NCBI GenBank assembly: GCA_027080995.1
Contig: JALWNT010000109.1
Coordinates: 1 to 33,703 of the forward strand
Direction: 5' to 3'
DNA from: Campylobacteraceae bacterium
GTDB lineage: Bacteria > Campylobacterota > Campylobacteria > Campylobacterales > Sulfurovaceae
Length of the DNA stretch: 33,703 bases
Both the position numbers and the translations under genes were made by a program. Positions 9,138 to 20,364 of the stretch are shown here, piece by piece. The notes beneath the pieces were generated by a model. That model was given only the letters and a program-made list of their open reading frames with translations. It did no database searches and had not been told where the DNA came from. The stretch's first letter is position 1. Each line of letters starts with the position of its first letter.

Positions 9138-10393
9138 GAAGCGAACGGGTCTATTTCAAAACCTTCGGCTGCCGCACCAATCAGTTCGATACGCAGGTGA
9201 TGATGAGTCGGCTGCGGGAGTTCGAGTTGAGCGCCGATGAGCTGGAGGCCGACGTCGTCGTCGTCAACTCCTGCACCGTCACCAACGGCGCCGATGCCAG
9301 CGTACGCCAATACATCAACGCCGTACAGCGCAAAAACCCCAAAGCCCGGGTGATCCTCGCGGGCTGCGGGGCCCACTCCAAGGGCGAAGAGCTCTTTCGT
9401 GACGGCAAAGTCTTCGGGGTGATGGGACACTCGGAAAAAGAGAAGATCGATACGCTGTTGCGGCGTGACAAGCGCTTCTACGAGATCGGCGACCTGGAGC
9501 ACATCGACGAGACGGTCGTGGAGGAGTTCGTCGGCAAAAGCCGCGCGTTCATCAAGATCCAGGAGGGGTGCGATTTTCGCTGCAGCTACTGCATCATTCC
9601 CCACGTCAGGGGCAACGCCCGCAGCCACGCTCCCGAGAAGGTCGCGGAGCAGGTCGAACGGCTGGCGGCCAACGGCTTCGGCGAATTCATCCTCACCGGG
9701 ACCAATGTCGGCAGCTACGGCCGGGACCGCGGCGGCAATCTCGCCGGATTGCTCAAGCGCCTGAGCGGGATCCGGGGGGTGCGGCGCCTGCGCATCGGCA
9801 GTCTGGAGCCGATCCAGATCGACGCGGAGTTTCGCGAACTCCTCGACGAGCCCTGGATGGCGCGGCATCTGCACATCGCTTTGCAGCACACGTCCGACCG
9901 GATGCTGGAGCGGATGAACCGCCGCAACCGGTACGCCGAAGACCGGGAACTCTTCGAAGAGTTGTCGCAGAGGGGGTATGCGCTGGGGACCGACTTTATC
10001 GTCGGGCACCCCGGAGAGGGGGAGGCGGAATGGCGCGAAGCGATGGAGCGGATCGAAGCGCTGCCTTTGACGCATATCCACGCCTTCACCTATTCGCCCA
10101 GGCAGGGGACCCCCTCGGCGCAGATGGGCGCGGCGGTACGCGGCGACATCGCCAAGGCGCGGCATCGGGAGTTGACCGAGCGGATCAAAGAGAAAAACCT
10201 GCGCTTCCGCCAAGCGCACAAGCACAATCTCCAGGTCCTCGTCGAAAACGGCAAAGAGGGGATCTATCAGGGCTTCGACCAGTACTACAACCGCGTATTG
10301 ATCGAAAGCGGCGAGGATCTGCGCCACACCTGGGTCCTGCTGGAGGAGGCCGAAGCATCCAAGGAGGGGAACCGTGCCCGCTATCCGCAGTAG
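9134..10393 (+). CDS. mtaB: tRNA (t6A37) methylthiotransferase
   Basis: Radical SAM enzyme that adds a methylthio group to t6A37 of ANN-decoding tRNAs. It is 419 residues long. The N-terminal UPF0004 domain supplies three cluster cysteines: Cys13 (KTFGCRTNQFD), Cys47 (VVNSCTVTN) and Cys78 (LAGCGAH). The radical SAM cluster is CxxxCxxC at Cys146, Cys150 and Cys153 (GCDFRCSYC). A C-terminal TRAM-like region ends the protein. The first motif, with GCRTNQ rather than GCQMN, favours MtaB over MiaB. The frame is open far upstream inside the channel gene, but the start here is set by the ATGA overlap with the channel stop, by the preceding GGAGGAGAGGG site and by family N-termini. It overlaps the next gene by 20 bases. 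Confidence 0.93.
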   Translation: MRSERVYFKTFGCRTNQFDTQVMMSRLREFELSADELEADVVVVNSCTVTNGADASVRQYINAVQRKNPKARVILAGCGAHSKGEELFRDGKVFGVMGHSEKEKIDTLLRRDKRFYEIGDLEHIDETVVEEFVGKSRAFIKIQEGCDFRCSYCIIPHVRGNARSHAPEKVAEQVERLAANGFGEFILTGTNVGSYGRDRGGNLAGLLKRLSGIRGVRRLRIGSLEPIQIDAEFRELLDEPWMARHLHIALQHTSDRMLERMNRRNRYAEDRELFEELSQRGYALGTDFIVGHPGEGEAEWREAMERIEALPLTHIHAFTYSPRQGTPSAQMGAAVRGDIAKARHRELTERIKEKNLRFRQAHKHNLQVLVENGKEGIYQGFDQYYNRVLIESGEDLRHTWVLLEEAEASKEGNRARYPQ

Positions 10394-12029
10394 AAACCTC
10401 AAAATCGCCGCGGCGGGGATCGGGCTGCTGCTGCTGATTGGCGCTTTTGTCCTTTTGCGGGACAACGCCCGCACCATCAGCGGCCGCCAGCTCGACGTCT
10501 TGATGCAAAAGCAGCTGATCCGCAACGTCGTGCGCCGCGATCCCTACCTCTATGTCCGTACCGATCGGATGCTCTACCGGATCCCTGTGGAGGGGGCCGA
10601 TCTCAAGCGGCTCGCCCGCCGCTATCCTGTGACGGTCGAGAGCTCCTCGTCGCCGTGGATCGCGGTCACTGTTTTGCTTTTGCTTCTGCTTGCGGGAGGA
10701 GGGGTGCTCGTTGTGCGGCGTCGCCGCTTCGCTCCGGCGCAGCGTGAGGATGCCGGCTCTTTGCAAAGCTCCCGGGCGCCGATCGAAAGCGCCGAGGCGG
10801 TACGGCCGATCCGCTCCGACGTTCGTTTTCGCGATGTAGCGGGGATCGAAGAGGTCAAGGAGGATTTGAGCGAAATCATCGATTTTCTCCGACATCCCGG
10901 TCGCTACCGCAGCCTCGACATCCGCCTTCCCAAAGGGGTGCTCCTCGTCGGGCCTCCGGGGGTGGGCAAGACCTACGTCGCCAAAGCGGTGGCGGGTGAG
11001 GCGCGGGTACCTTTCTTTTACCAAAGCGGCGCCAACATCGTCGAAATCTACGTCGGAATGGGGGCCCGGCGGGTGCACGAACTCTTCCAGGCCGCCAAAC
11101 GGACGGCTCCGAGCATTATCTTCATCGACGAGATCGATGCCGTGGGGCGCCACCGGGGGGCTGCGGGCAACGAAGAGCGTGAAGCGACGCTCAACCAGCT
11201 TCTGACGGAGATGGACGGCTTCGAGAGCAGCTCCGGTGTCATCGTGATGGCGGCCACCAATCGCATCGAAATGCTCGATGAAGCGCTGCTGCGCCCCGGA
11301 CGCTTCGACCGGAGGATCCACATCTCCTTGCCGGATCGCCGGGAGCGGGAGGAGATCCTCTCGCTCTATCTGCGCCAAAAACCCCACGAGGCGGATCTGG
11401 AGGCGCTGGCGCGCGCGACGGTGGGGTTCAGCGCCGCGGCGCTGTCCACCCTCGTCAACGAGGCGGCACTGCACGCCTTTCGGGCGGGGCGCAAGGCGCT
11501 CACCGACGAGGATTTCGACGCGGTGCGTGAGCGGGTGATCTCGGGCAAACGCAAAATCCTCAGCTACAGCGACGAAGAGCGCGCAATCCAGGCGGTCTAT
11601 CAGTCGGGCAAAGCTCTGGCCGCCACCTGGCTCGGGGTCCCCTACGAGAAGATCGGCCTCGTCACCACCCGGCTCAAAGAGGTGGACCGGGAGATCAGCT
11701 CCCGCTCCCAACTGCTCAACCGCCTCAAAGTCCTGCTCGCCGGCCAGGCGGCGACGCGTCTGGTTTACGCCGAGCGCTACAGCAACGCCGCGGAGGATCT
11801 GGCCCGTGCCCGTGCCGAAGCGCGGGCGCTGATCGAAGAGCTCGGGATGAGCGAGTCGATCGTCCCCCGCGCCGACGAAGCCGAAGCGCTGCTGCGCGAG
11901 CTCGACGAAGAGATGACACTGATGATGAAAAAGCTCGAGGGGGCGCGGCGGGCCATCGAAGCGCAGCTCCTGGCCCGTGAAAACATCCGGGAAGAGGAAG
12001 CGAGGGCGATCCTGCGTGATCTATTTTAG
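10374..12029 (+). CDS. FtsH-like membrane AAA+ ATPase with inactivated protease site
   Basis: A 551-residue FtsH relative that keeps the architecture and loses the zinc site. Membrane helices lie at residues 9-28 and 95-114 around a small periplasmic domain. The AAA+ module has Walker A GPPGVGKT (193-200), Walker B IIFIDEID (248-255), MDGF and the arginine finger region RPGRFDR (307-313), all intact. In the M41 domain, the FtsH motif HEAGH is replaced by YQSGK (409-413), so both metal His and the catalytic Glu are gone. The region of the third ligand still reads NAAEDLARA. It should use ATP to unfold or remodel membrane proteins without cutting them. It starts at GTG, with AAGGAGG six bases upstream and inside the end of mtaB. 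Its 14-base overlap with bioV suggests one transcript. Confidence 0.9.
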   Translation: MPAIRSRNLKIAAAGIGLLLLIGAFVLLRDNARTISGRQLDVLMQKQLIRNVVRRDPYLYVRTDRMLYRIPVEGADLKRLARRYPVTVESSSSPWIAVTVLLLLLLAGGGVLVVRRRRFAPAQREDAGSLQSSRAPIESAEAVRPIRSDVRFRDVAGIEEVKEDLSEIIDFLRHPGRYRSLDIRLPKGVLLVGPPGVGKTYVAKAVAGEARVPFFYQSGANIVEIYVGMGARRVHELFQAAKRTAPSIIFIDEIDAVGRHRGAAGNEEREATLNQLLTEMDGFESSSGVIVMAATNRIEMLDEALLRPGRFDRRIHISLPDRREREEILSLYLRQKPHEADLEALARATVGFSAAALSTLVNEAALHAFRAGRKALTDEDFDAVRERVISGKRKILSYSDEERAIQAVYQSGKALAATWLGVPYEKIGLVTTRLKEVDREISSRSQLLNRLKVLLAGQAATRLVYAERYSNAAEDLARARAEARALIEELGMSESIVPRADEAEALLRELDEEMTLMMKKLEGARRAIEAQLLARENIREEEARAILRDLF

Positions 12030-12564
12030 CGGCTTCTCCCTCCGGGGCGAATCGGAACTCTTCGCCGACTGGCTCGTCGAGAGCGACTACGCCGTCGCCG
12101 GATTCAGCTACGGCGCGATCCGGGCCCTGGAGTACGCGCTGGAGCATTGGGGGAGGCTGGATCGGGTGCTGCTTTTTTCCCCGGCTTTTTTCCAGACGCG
12201 CAGCGAGCGTTTTCGTCGGCTCCAGCTCGACGCCTACCGACGCGATCGCGAGAGCTATCTGCACCGCTTCCTCGCCAACGTCGCCGCTCCGGCGGAGTGC
12301 GACCTGCGCCCCTATCTCCATCCGGGCGGCACAGAGGAGCTGGAGAGGCTTTTGAGCTATCGATGGAGAGAGAGGGATCTGAAGGCCTTGCGCGCACGCG
12401 GGGTCGTTATCGAAGTTTTCCTGGGAGAGAAAGATCGCATCATCGACGCGCAGGGAGCCGCGGAGTTTTTCACCCCCCTGGCTACCGCCACCTACCGCTT
12501 CCGCCACGGAGGCCATCTGCTGAGGCCTCTGCTTGCCGAGGAGAGCGGCTTCGCTAGAGATTGA
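12016..12564 (+). CDS. bioV: Pimeloyl-ACP methyl ester esterase, BioV type
   Basis: Small alpha/beta hydrolase, 182 residues, resembling the BioV esterase known from Helicobacter. BioV frees pimeloyl-ACP from its methyl ester at the end of biotin-precursor synthesis, the task of BioH in E. coli. The catalytic triad can be read as Ser31 in GFSYG, Asp140 in GEKDRI and His167 in HGGHL. The short N-terminus, [15 protein letters not shown], is typical for the family. The GTG start gives VIYFSGF and overlaps the ATPase gene by 14 bases; an alternative GTG at 11977 would add 13 residues without similarity. No other biotin gene is nearby; assignment rests on the motifs, size and phylum context. Confidence 0.8.
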   Translation: MIYFSGFSLRGESELFADWLVESDYAVAGFSYGAIRALEYALEHWGRLDRVLLFSPAFFQTRSERFRRLQLDAYRRDRESYLHRFLANVAAPAECDLRPYLHPGGTEELERLLSYRWRERDLKALRARGVVIEVFLGEKDRIIDAQGAAEFFTPLATATYRFRHGGHLLRPLLAEESGFARD

Positions 12565-12571
12565 GCCGGAC

Positions 12572-12595
12572 ATCCTTCTGCCGGATAGGATTTTT
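12572..12595 (+). terminator. Weak terminator candidate after bioV
   Basis: ATCCT (12572-12576) and AGGAT (12587-12591) can pair around a ten-base loop and are followed by TTTTT. The stem is short and alternative pairings exist, but its position just past the bioV stop and between convergent operons fits. Confidence 0.3.
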
Positions 12596-12639
12596 CCGTC
12601 TTTCGAGGTGTCGGATCGCCATCATGAGTGATCGGATTT

Positions 12640-13350
12640 TTACCGTTTCAAACCGTATTCTCTCTCTTGACGGTCGATCTCTTCTTGCATTCTTTCCCGT
12701 ATTTTTTCGTACCAGTCACTCTCCGCCGTCTCCAGATCTACGGCGGGTAGGTAGATCACTTTGACGGTGCCGGAGTGGGCGGTACGGTCGTGTTCGTTGA
12801 GGACCCATTTGCTGCCGACGATGACGACGGGTTGGACGACAAGATCGAGCTTTTTGGCGATGAACTTCGGTCCCGGTTTGAAAGGGAGGAGTTTTTGATC
12901 CGAGGCGCGGGTTCCTTCGGGAAAAATTGCCACGGCACGTCCCTTCTCTTCGATGCTTCGTTGGGCATCTTTGAAGAGTTTGACGAGACCGGCTTTGTTC
13001 TCCCGATCGACGCTGATCATATCGCCTCCTTTGAGCAGGAGACCGAACCAGGGGACTTCGAAAAGCTCCTTTTTGGCGACCCAGCTCCAGTGGACATTTT
13101 CGATCGCTTCCATCGTGATAATGTCGATAATCCCCTGATGGTTCATCAGAAAAAGATTGGCTCTCGGGTCCCGCTCGCCGATCTTTTCGATCCGGGCGCC
13201 GATGAGAAAGAGGATGACCCGGTTGAGCTTGTGCATGATCGTCCCCTTGTGTTTGGGAAAGAGGTGAATGAGAGGGATCATCCCCAAGCCGACGACCGTG
13301 GAGATGACGAACGCTCCCCAGTAAAATCTAATCTTTGCAAAGGTCTTCAT
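12640..13350 (-). CDS. plsC: 1-acyl-sn-glycerol-3-phosphate acyltransferase
   Basis: Inner-membrane acyltransferase that adds the second acyl chain to lysophosphatidic acid, giving phosphatidic acid for phospholipid synthesis. It has 236 residues, the usual size. The first hydrophobic segment spans about residues 8-30. The catalytic motif NHxxxxD is Asn70-His71...Asp76 (MNHQGIIDI), followed by the block SVDRENKAG and the glycerol-phosphate motif FPEGTR (143-148). The start at MKTFAKIRF is chosen by family alignment; an upstream in-frame extension of 47 codons is low-complexity shadow sequence of the preceding gene. It is the last gene of the ctpA-pur operon and overlaps the SH3-protein gene by 23 bases. 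Another member of the acyltransferase superfamily cannot be excluded. Confidence 0.9.
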   Translation of the reverse strand: MKTFAKIRFYWGAFVISTVVGLGMIPLIHLFPKHKGTIMHKLNRVILFLIGARIEKIGERDPRANLFLMNHQGIIDIITMEAIENVHWSWVAKKELFEVPWFGLLLKGGDMISVDRENKAGLVKLFKDAQRSIEEKGRAVAIFPEGTRASDQKLLPFKPGPKFIAKKLDLVVQPVVIVGSKWVLNEHDRTAHSGTVKVIYLPAVDLETAESDWYEKIRERMQEEIDRQEREYGLKR

Positions 13351-14377
13351 CTTTGATCCATCCTGTGATACCGTGTTTGTATTCGATTTTGTCGTAGTTT
13401 TTGTAGCGGTGCAGCAGCGGGACCTTCGTCCGCTCTTCGATGTGCATTCCCACCGTACTGCCCGGAATCGGGAGGATGTACAGAGGCGCACCTTCCTCGA
13501 CGCAGACTTTTTTGAGCGGGAGGTAGAAGGTGACGAGTACGGCGAGGGTGATGAAGAGTAGTATCAGATAGAAAAAATCCCTCGAGCTGAAGAACATCAG
13601 AAGAAAAAAGAGACTTAGCGCGATAAAAGTGTACTTCTTGAGTCGGGCAAATCCGCTCTCTTTGGGGTTGAGATCGACCTGGGCGGCGACGGTTTTCTGC
13701 TCGTAGGCCGTTGAGACCCGCAGGAGGACGAACTGCTGTTTGATGCTGTTGTAGTAGCTGAAAAGGATCTCCTCGACATTGGCGGGAATGACGAAGTAGT
13801 ATTCCGCCGTCGCCAAGGCTCCGTGACGGCGGAGTTTTTCGACACCTCCTTCGACCACCCCGGGGATCTGCATATCTTCGAGATTGGCTTCGTGGGCTTC
13901 GACATTGAGGTAGACCAGATTGTTTTTGGCGTCGAAGGTGGAGACCTGGGAATTGCGGATCTTGAAATCCGAGGCGATTACGCCGCAGAATCGGTCCTCG
14001 GGCGGGGCATGGAGCACGGCGACGGGGATCAGTGTACCGGGTAGATGGGCCGTATGGCTTTCGTCCCGGATCCAGAGATCGGGCAGGGCGAAGCCTCCCG
14101 GCTTGCGGGCTTTGAAATAGAACGTGTAAAAGATGTCGTTGCCGTTGATCACTTTGACCGGCTGCGGGAGGAGAGGTTTGACGGGACTGCGGGGATCGAA
14201 GCGGAAAGTGGGCGGTCGGTCTTTGCGCGCATTGACGGCGAGGACCGTCACGGGAAAGACTTGATGCAGATAAACCTTTTTGGGAAGGTAACTGTAGCGG
14301 TATTCGACCTGCGCGAAGAGGGCCACGGCTCCCAACGACAGTATGAGGATTGCCGCAAAGAGCCGTCGGGGGATCAT
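13328..14377 (-). CDS. Membrane-anchored periplasmic protein with C-terminal SH3-like domain
   Basis: A 349-residue protein of unknown function. Residues 1-22 form a signal peptide (MIPRRLFAAILILSLGAVAL). A long extracytoplasmic beta-rich region (about 24-245) recalls the BatD/oxygen-tolerance type of domain: YLHQVFPVTVLAVNA, followed by FYFKARKPGGFALPDL. Two adjacent membrane helices are at about 250-264 and 268-286. The C-terminal 60 residues look like a bacterial SH3 fold (PLYILPIPGSTVGMHIEERTK split by a turn, and GITGWIKDEDL). Two helices in a row would place both large domains outside the membrane. The gene overlaps purQ by ATGA upstream and plsC by 23 bases downstream. The domain reading is by eye; function is not recognised. 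Confidence 0.75.
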   Translation of the reverse strand: MIPRRLFAAILILSLGAVALFAQVEYRYSYLPKKVYLHQVFPVTVLAVNARKDRPPTFRFDPRSPVKPLLPQPVKVINGNDIFYTFYFKARKPGGFALPDLWIRDESHTAHLPGTLIPVAVLHAPPEDRFCGVIASDFKIRNSQVSTFDAKNNLVYLNVEAHEANLEDMQIPGVVEGGVEKLRRHGALATAEYYFVIPANVEEILFSYYNSIKQQFVLLRVSTAYEQKTVAAQVDLNPKESGFARLKKYTFIALSLFFLLMFFSSRDFFYLILLFITLAVLVTFYLPLKKVCVEEGAPLYILPIPGSTVGMHIEERTKVPLLHRYKNYDKIEYKHGITGWIKDEDLCKD

Positions 14378-15057
14378 ACGTTCGCGAACCCTTCAAGCAT
14401 CCGTGCGCCGTCTTCGGAGCCGAGGATGCTCTCCATCGCCCGTTCGGGGTGGGGCATCAGGCCGAAGACGTTCTTGTCACGGTTGCAGATGCCGGCGATC
14501 TGGCGTACGGAGCCGTTGACGACCATGGGCTCACCGTTCTCGTCGCAGTAACGCAGCAGAATCTGGCCGTTGCGCTCCATGTCGTCGAGGGTCTCGTCAT
14601 CGACGAAATAGTTGCCGTCGGCATGGGCGATGGGGATGTTCAGGACTTCGTCTTTTTTACAGAGGTTCAAGAAAGCGTTGTCGGTGTCGACGACTTTGAG
14701 ATGTTGAATCCGGGAAATGAAATGGAGATTTTGGTTACGTTTGAGGGCGCCTGGGAGCAGATGCGCTTCGGTGAGGATCTGGAAACCGTTGCAGATTCCC
14801 AGCACTTTGCCTCCCTCGGCCGCGTAAGCCTGCACCGCTTTCATCACAGGCGAAAAACGGGCGATGGAGCCGGCGCGAAGGTAATCGCCGTAGCTGAAAC
14901 CGCCGGGAACGACGACGAGATCGCTCTGCTTGGGTAGAGTCTCCTCTTTGTGCCAGACGAGCGTCGTCTCGTGCCCCAGACGGCGAAAAGCGTAGACCGT
15001 GTCGTATTCGCAGTTGGTGCCGGGAAACTGCAGGATGGAGACGTTGAGCTTTTTCAT
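14374..15057 (-). CDS. purQ: Phosphoribosylformylglycinamidine synthase, glutaminase subunit
   Basis: Class I glutamine amidotransferase subunit that feeds ammonia to PurL in the fourth step of purine synthesis. It has 227 residues. The catalytic triad is visible: Cys89 in VLGICNGFQIL, His203 and Glu205 in GLMPHPERAME. PGGFSYGDYLRAG (51-63) supplies the oxyanion loop. The separate small PurQ together with PurS shows that this organism uses the three-part enzyme with a short PurL encoded elsewhere. Its ATG lies in an ATGA overlap with the end of purS and its stop overlaps the SH3-protein start, so translation is probably coupled across all three genes. Confidence 0.97.
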   Translation of the reverse strand: MKKLNVSILQFPGTNCEYDTVYAFRRLGHETTLVWHKEETLPKQSDLVVVPGGFSYGDYLRAGSIARFSPVMKAVQAYAAEGGKVLGICNGFQILTEAHLLPGALKRNQNLHFISRIQHLKVVDTDNAFLNLCKKDEVLNIPIAHADGNYFVDDETLDDMERNGQILLRYCDENGEPMVVNGSVRQIAGICNRDKNVFGLMPHPERAMESILGSEDGARMLEGFANV

Positions 15058-15296
15058 TCGACGATCTCGACGCTGTACTCTTCGATGACGGTGTTGGCCA
15101 GCAGGGTTTCGGCCATCTCTTCGACCTCTTTCTTCGCTGCTTCGGGGTCGGTCGCGTCGAGCTGCAGGACGATCTGCTTGCCGATGCGTACATCCCGGAC
15201 ATTATCAAATCCCAAAGATCCCAGCGCGTGGTGGACGGCTTTGCCCTGAGGATCCAGGACTCCTTCTTTCAAATAGACGTTGACGATTGCTTTCAT
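15054..15296 (-). CDS. purS: Phosphoribosylformylglycinamidine synthase, PurS subunit
   Basis: An 80-residue bridging subunit that docks PurQ onto PurL and helps channel ammonia. The sequence begins MKAIVNVYLKEGVLDPQGKA, the family signature, and contains VHHALGSLGFDNVRDVRIGK with the usual beta-alpha-beta pattern. The start is fixed by AGGAGG seven bases upstream; the frame stays open further upstream into purC territory but shows no similarity there. It lies 19 bases after purC and overlaps purQ by four bases. Confidence 0.95.
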   Translation of the reverse strand: MKAIVNVYLKEGVLDPQGKAVHHALGSLGFDNVRDVRIGKQIVLQLDATDPEAAKKEVEEMAETLLANTVIEEYSVEIVE

Positions 15297-15315
15297 TGCT
15301 TCCTCCTTGTGAAAT

Positions 15316-16032
15316 TTACCGTTTCCGGATCCGCTCGAGAACTTCGGCGTAGGCTTCGGCCAGACCGCCGAGCCCTTGACGGAAACGGTCTTTGTCCATC
15401 TTCTCGTCGGTCTCGGCATCCCAAAGACGGAAATTGTCCGGGCTGAGTTCGTCGATGAGGATGATGTTGTCGTTTTTGTCCCGGCCGAACTCCAGTTTGA
15501 AGTCGACCAGTTTGAGCTTCAGTTCGCCGTAAAACTCCTGCAAAAAGCGGTTGATTTTGCGGGCCATATAGCGCAGATACTCCAGCTCCGCCTCCTCCTT
15601 GACCAGCCCCAGGATCAGACAGTGCTGATCGTTGAGCCTGGGGTCGCCCAGTTCATCGTTTTTGTAGTCGAACTCCACGAGAGGAAAGGGCAAGACGGTG
15701 CCCTCCTCGATCCCGAGATTGCGGCAGAGGCTGCCCGCGGCGATGTTGCGCACGATCACTTCGATGCGGATCACTTCGGCCCGTTTGTGGAGCATATGGG
15801 TGTCGTCGAGCATTTTGACGAAATGGGTGGGGATCCCTTTTTCGTTGAGGTAGGTGAAAAGCTCGGCGGAAATTTTGTTGTTCAGCGCTCCTTTGCCCGC
15901 CTCTTCCGATTTCTTCGCGCCGTTGAACGCGGTGAGAGAATCCTTGAATTCGGAGATCAGCAGATCGGGATCGTCGGTCTCCCAGATCTTCTTGGCTTTT
16001 CCTTCGTAGAGGAGTCTGGTTTTTTGCGGCAT
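15316..16032 (-). CDS. purC: SAICAR synthase
   Basis: Joins aspartate to CAIR with ATP, the eighth reaction when counted from PRPP. At 238 residues it is the compact bacterial form. [19 protein letters not shown] near residues 7-25 is the ATP-binding glycine loop, [18 protein letters not shown] (113-131) is the signature substrate loop and [14 protein letters not shown] near residue 200 contains the metal-binding acidic residues. Its start codon is immediately next to the ctpA stop (TTTACTTCC region), consistent with one transcript ctpA-purC-purS-purQ. Confidence 0.97.
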   Translation of the reverse strand: MPQKTRLLYEGKAKKIWETDDPDLLISEFKDSLTAFNGAKKSEEAGKGALNNKISAELFTYLNEKGIPTHFVKMLDDTHMLHKRAEVIRIEVIVRNIAAGSLCRNLGIEEGTVLPFPLVEFDYKNDELGDPRLNDQHCLILGLVKEEAELEYLRYMARKINRFLQEFYGELKLKLVDFKLEFGRDKNDNIILIDELSPDNFRLWDAETDEKMDKDRFRQGLGGLAEAYAEVLERIRKR

Positions 16033-17403
16033 TTACTTCCTTTCGCTTGTGAGGATCAATGCTTTGAGCACATCGATGGTGGTTTTGAGCTGGAGGTCGT
16101 TGTCGATCTGCTTCTGCGGAATGACGTTTTTGGAGGCTGCCTGCCCCGCTTTGGCGGCGTTGTTTTTTTTGTTTTTCATCTCGGAGTGTTTCTTGGTTTT
16201 GGTCTTGTCGATCTTCTCCAGCTCCGCTTCGAGGTGTTTTTTGAGGTCTTTTTCCTTGATGCTCAGAGTGTCGTTGTCTTCGCGGGTGACCTTGCCGGGG
16301 AAGACGAGGATGTCGGGGGTGACCCCTTTGTTCTGGATCGTACGTCCGCTGGGGAGGTAGTAGCGGGCGACGGTCAGTTTGACTCCCTGGCCCTTCCCGA
16401 CGGGGACGACCACTTGCACGCTTCCCTTGCCGAAGGTCTTTTCTCCGATGACGACGGCGCGGCGATCGTCCTGCAGGGCACCGCTGACGATTTCACTGGC
16501 GCTGGCGCTTCCGCCGTTGACGAGGACGACGATGGGGGTGTGGGTGTCGGTCCCTTTGGCATGCGCTTTGTAGACCTGATTCTCTTCGGGATTGCGCCCT
16601 TTCTGGCTGACAAGGGTTCCTTTTTTGATGAAGAGATCGAGCAGGCCGACCGCCTGGTCGAGCAGGCCGCCGGGGTTGTTGCGCAGGTCGATGATGTACC
16701 CTTTGGCTTTGGGATGTTCGCGGATCGCCTTTTTGACTTCATCGACCACTTTGGCGTCGAAAGAGGTGATTTTGAGATAGAGGATTTCCCCCTCTTTGCC
16801 CAGTTTGATCACCTTGGGTTTGACCGATTTGATCTTGATGATGTCGCGGACGATTTTGACCTTGATCGGCTTGGGAGAGCCTTTGCGCACCAGCGTCAGA
16901 GTGATGGGGGTGCCGGGTTTGCCCCGCATCAGGTTGACCGCTTCGTCGATGCTCATCCCCAGGGTCGCTTTGTCGTCGATCTTGAGGATGATGTCTCCGG
17001 CTTTGACGCCGGCTTTGGCGGCGGGGGTACCGTCGATGGGGGCGATGACCGTCAACGCTCCGTTGCGCATTCCCACGACGATGCCGAGTCCGCCGAACTC
17101 TCCTTTGGTCTGGATGTTGAGATCTTTGAAGTCTTTGGCGGTCATAAAGGCCGAGTGGGCGTCGAGGTTTTGCATCAGCCCTTTGAGCGCTTTGTCGATC
17201 AAGTCGGTGGTGTTGACTTCGTCGACGTATTGATTTTGGATAAGGTTGAGGATTTTGGTGAATTTGATGTAGGCTTCGAGTTTACTCTCGGGAACGCTTT
17301 TGGAGCTTCCCTCGGCCGAGAGCGAGGGAGCGCCCAGTAGGAGACTACCCGCGACGGTGAGGCCGAATCCGGCCATAATGATTTTTCTATTTTTTTCGAA
17401 CAT
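16033..17403 (-). CDS. ctpA: Carboxyl-terminal processing protease (S41)
   Basis: Exported tail-specific serine protease, 456 residues, acting in the periplasm. Residues 1-30 are a signal peptide (KIIMAGFGLTVAGSLLLGAPS, broken here for length, ending LSA). A PDZ domain lies at about 100-185 (GGLGIVVGMRNGALTVIAPI). The protease core carries Ser301 in GGSASASEIV and Lys326 in TFGKGSVQ, 25 residues apart as in E. coli Prc. DLRNNPGGLL (239-248) is the conserved strand before the active site. A lysine-rich low-complexity tail around 375-425 is unusual in amount. The TAAGAT box six bases before the ATG hints at a leaderless message, although AAGG lies 12 bases upstream. It leads the operon with purC. 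Confidence 0.93.
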   Translation of the reverse strand: MFEKNRKIIMAGFGLTVAGSLLLGAPSLSAEGSSKSVPESKLEAYIKFTKILNLIQNQYVDEVNTTDLIDKALKGLMQNLDAHSAFMTAKDFKDLNIQTKGEFGGLGIVVGMRNGALTVIAPIDGTPAAKAGVKAGDIILKIDDKATLGMSIDEAVNLMRGKPGTPITLTLVRKGSPKPIKVKIVRDIIKIKSVKPKVIKLGKEGEILYLKITSFDAKVVDEVKKAIREHPKAKGYIIDLRNNPGGLLDQAVGLLDLFIKKGTLVSQKGRNPEENQVYKAHAKGTDTHTPIVVLVNGGSASASEIVSGALQDDRRAVVIGEKTFGKGSVQVVVPVGKGQGVKLTVARYYLPSGRTIQNKGVTPDILVFPGKVTREDNDTLSIKEKDLKKHLEAELEKIDKTKTKKHSEMKNKKNNAAKAGQAASKNVIPQKQIDNDLQLKTTIDVLKALILTSERK

Positions 17404-17409
17404 TTTCGT

Positions 17410-17415
17410 ATCTTA
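17410..17415 (-). promoter_or_regulatory. -10 element abutting ctpA
   Basis: The minus strand reads TAAGAT, then ACGAAA, then the ctpA ATG, so the transcript would start at the initiation codon. Further upstream on the same strand, TATGAT (around 17445-17455) and TAAAAT (around 17490-17500) could give leadered transcripts instead. Confidence 0.4.
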
Positions 17416-17565
17416 CCTTTTTGTAAAGAAAATCTGACGATGCGCCGCATCATACCCCGGTAAGGTAAATCCTCTTTAAAAGTTCATTATTTTATAGAAA
17501 AGTGACTTAGGCATAGATGCTGTGAAAATGGAGGAGGGGAGAGAATGTCGTCAGAAGGTGAATTT

Positions 17566-17663
17566 TTGAAACTTTTTCAAGAAAATCGATGCTTTGCTAT
17601 CTAGGTAGCAAACGTGTTGAGCCGCTTACGCTATAGTTACGGCAAGAAACGGGCACAGTGCCC
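17566..17663 (+). promoter_or_regulatory. clpB control region with three palindromes
   Basis: Three inverted repeats lie in the 115 bases before clpB: TTGAAA-CTT-TTTCAA (17566-17580), TTTGCTA-N6-TAGCAAA (17593-17612) and GGGCAC-A-GTGCCC (17651-17663). Candidate -10 boxes are TATCTA at 17598-17603, lying inside the second repeat, and TATAGT at 17632-17637. None matches the CIRCE (TTAGCACTC-N9-GAGTGCTAA) or HAIR (CTTGAGT-N7-ACTCAAG) operators known for heat-shock genes. The second repeat is the best operator candidate because it overlaps a promoter. Confidence 0.45.
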
Positions 17664-17680
17664 ACAACAGGAGGAAAAGA

Positions 17681-20257
<2,577 letters not shown>

Positions 20258-20274
20258 TAGGAGAGAATCGGGTG

Positions 20275-20296
20275 GGGGGAAGAATCCCCCTTTTTT
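20275..20296 (+). terminator. Intrinsic terminator of clpB
   Basis: GGGGGA (20275-20280) pairs with TCCCCC (20285-20290) and is followed directly by TTTTTT. It lies 18 bases after the clpB stop codon and has the textbook GC stem plus U-run. Confidence 0.85.
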
Positions 20297-20364
20297 ACCC
20301 TTCTTTTTTCATCTTCTTTACTTTTTATCCTCCTTATTTTCTCCGGTAAAAAACCATAGTTTCG

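Noticed and set aside
15376-17340. A 654-codon open frame on the plus strand opposite purC and ctpA
   Set aside because: The minus strand holds two intact conserved enzymes with full motifs. The antisense translation is low in complexity (rich in D, F, V, G), as expected from GC-biased codons read backwards.
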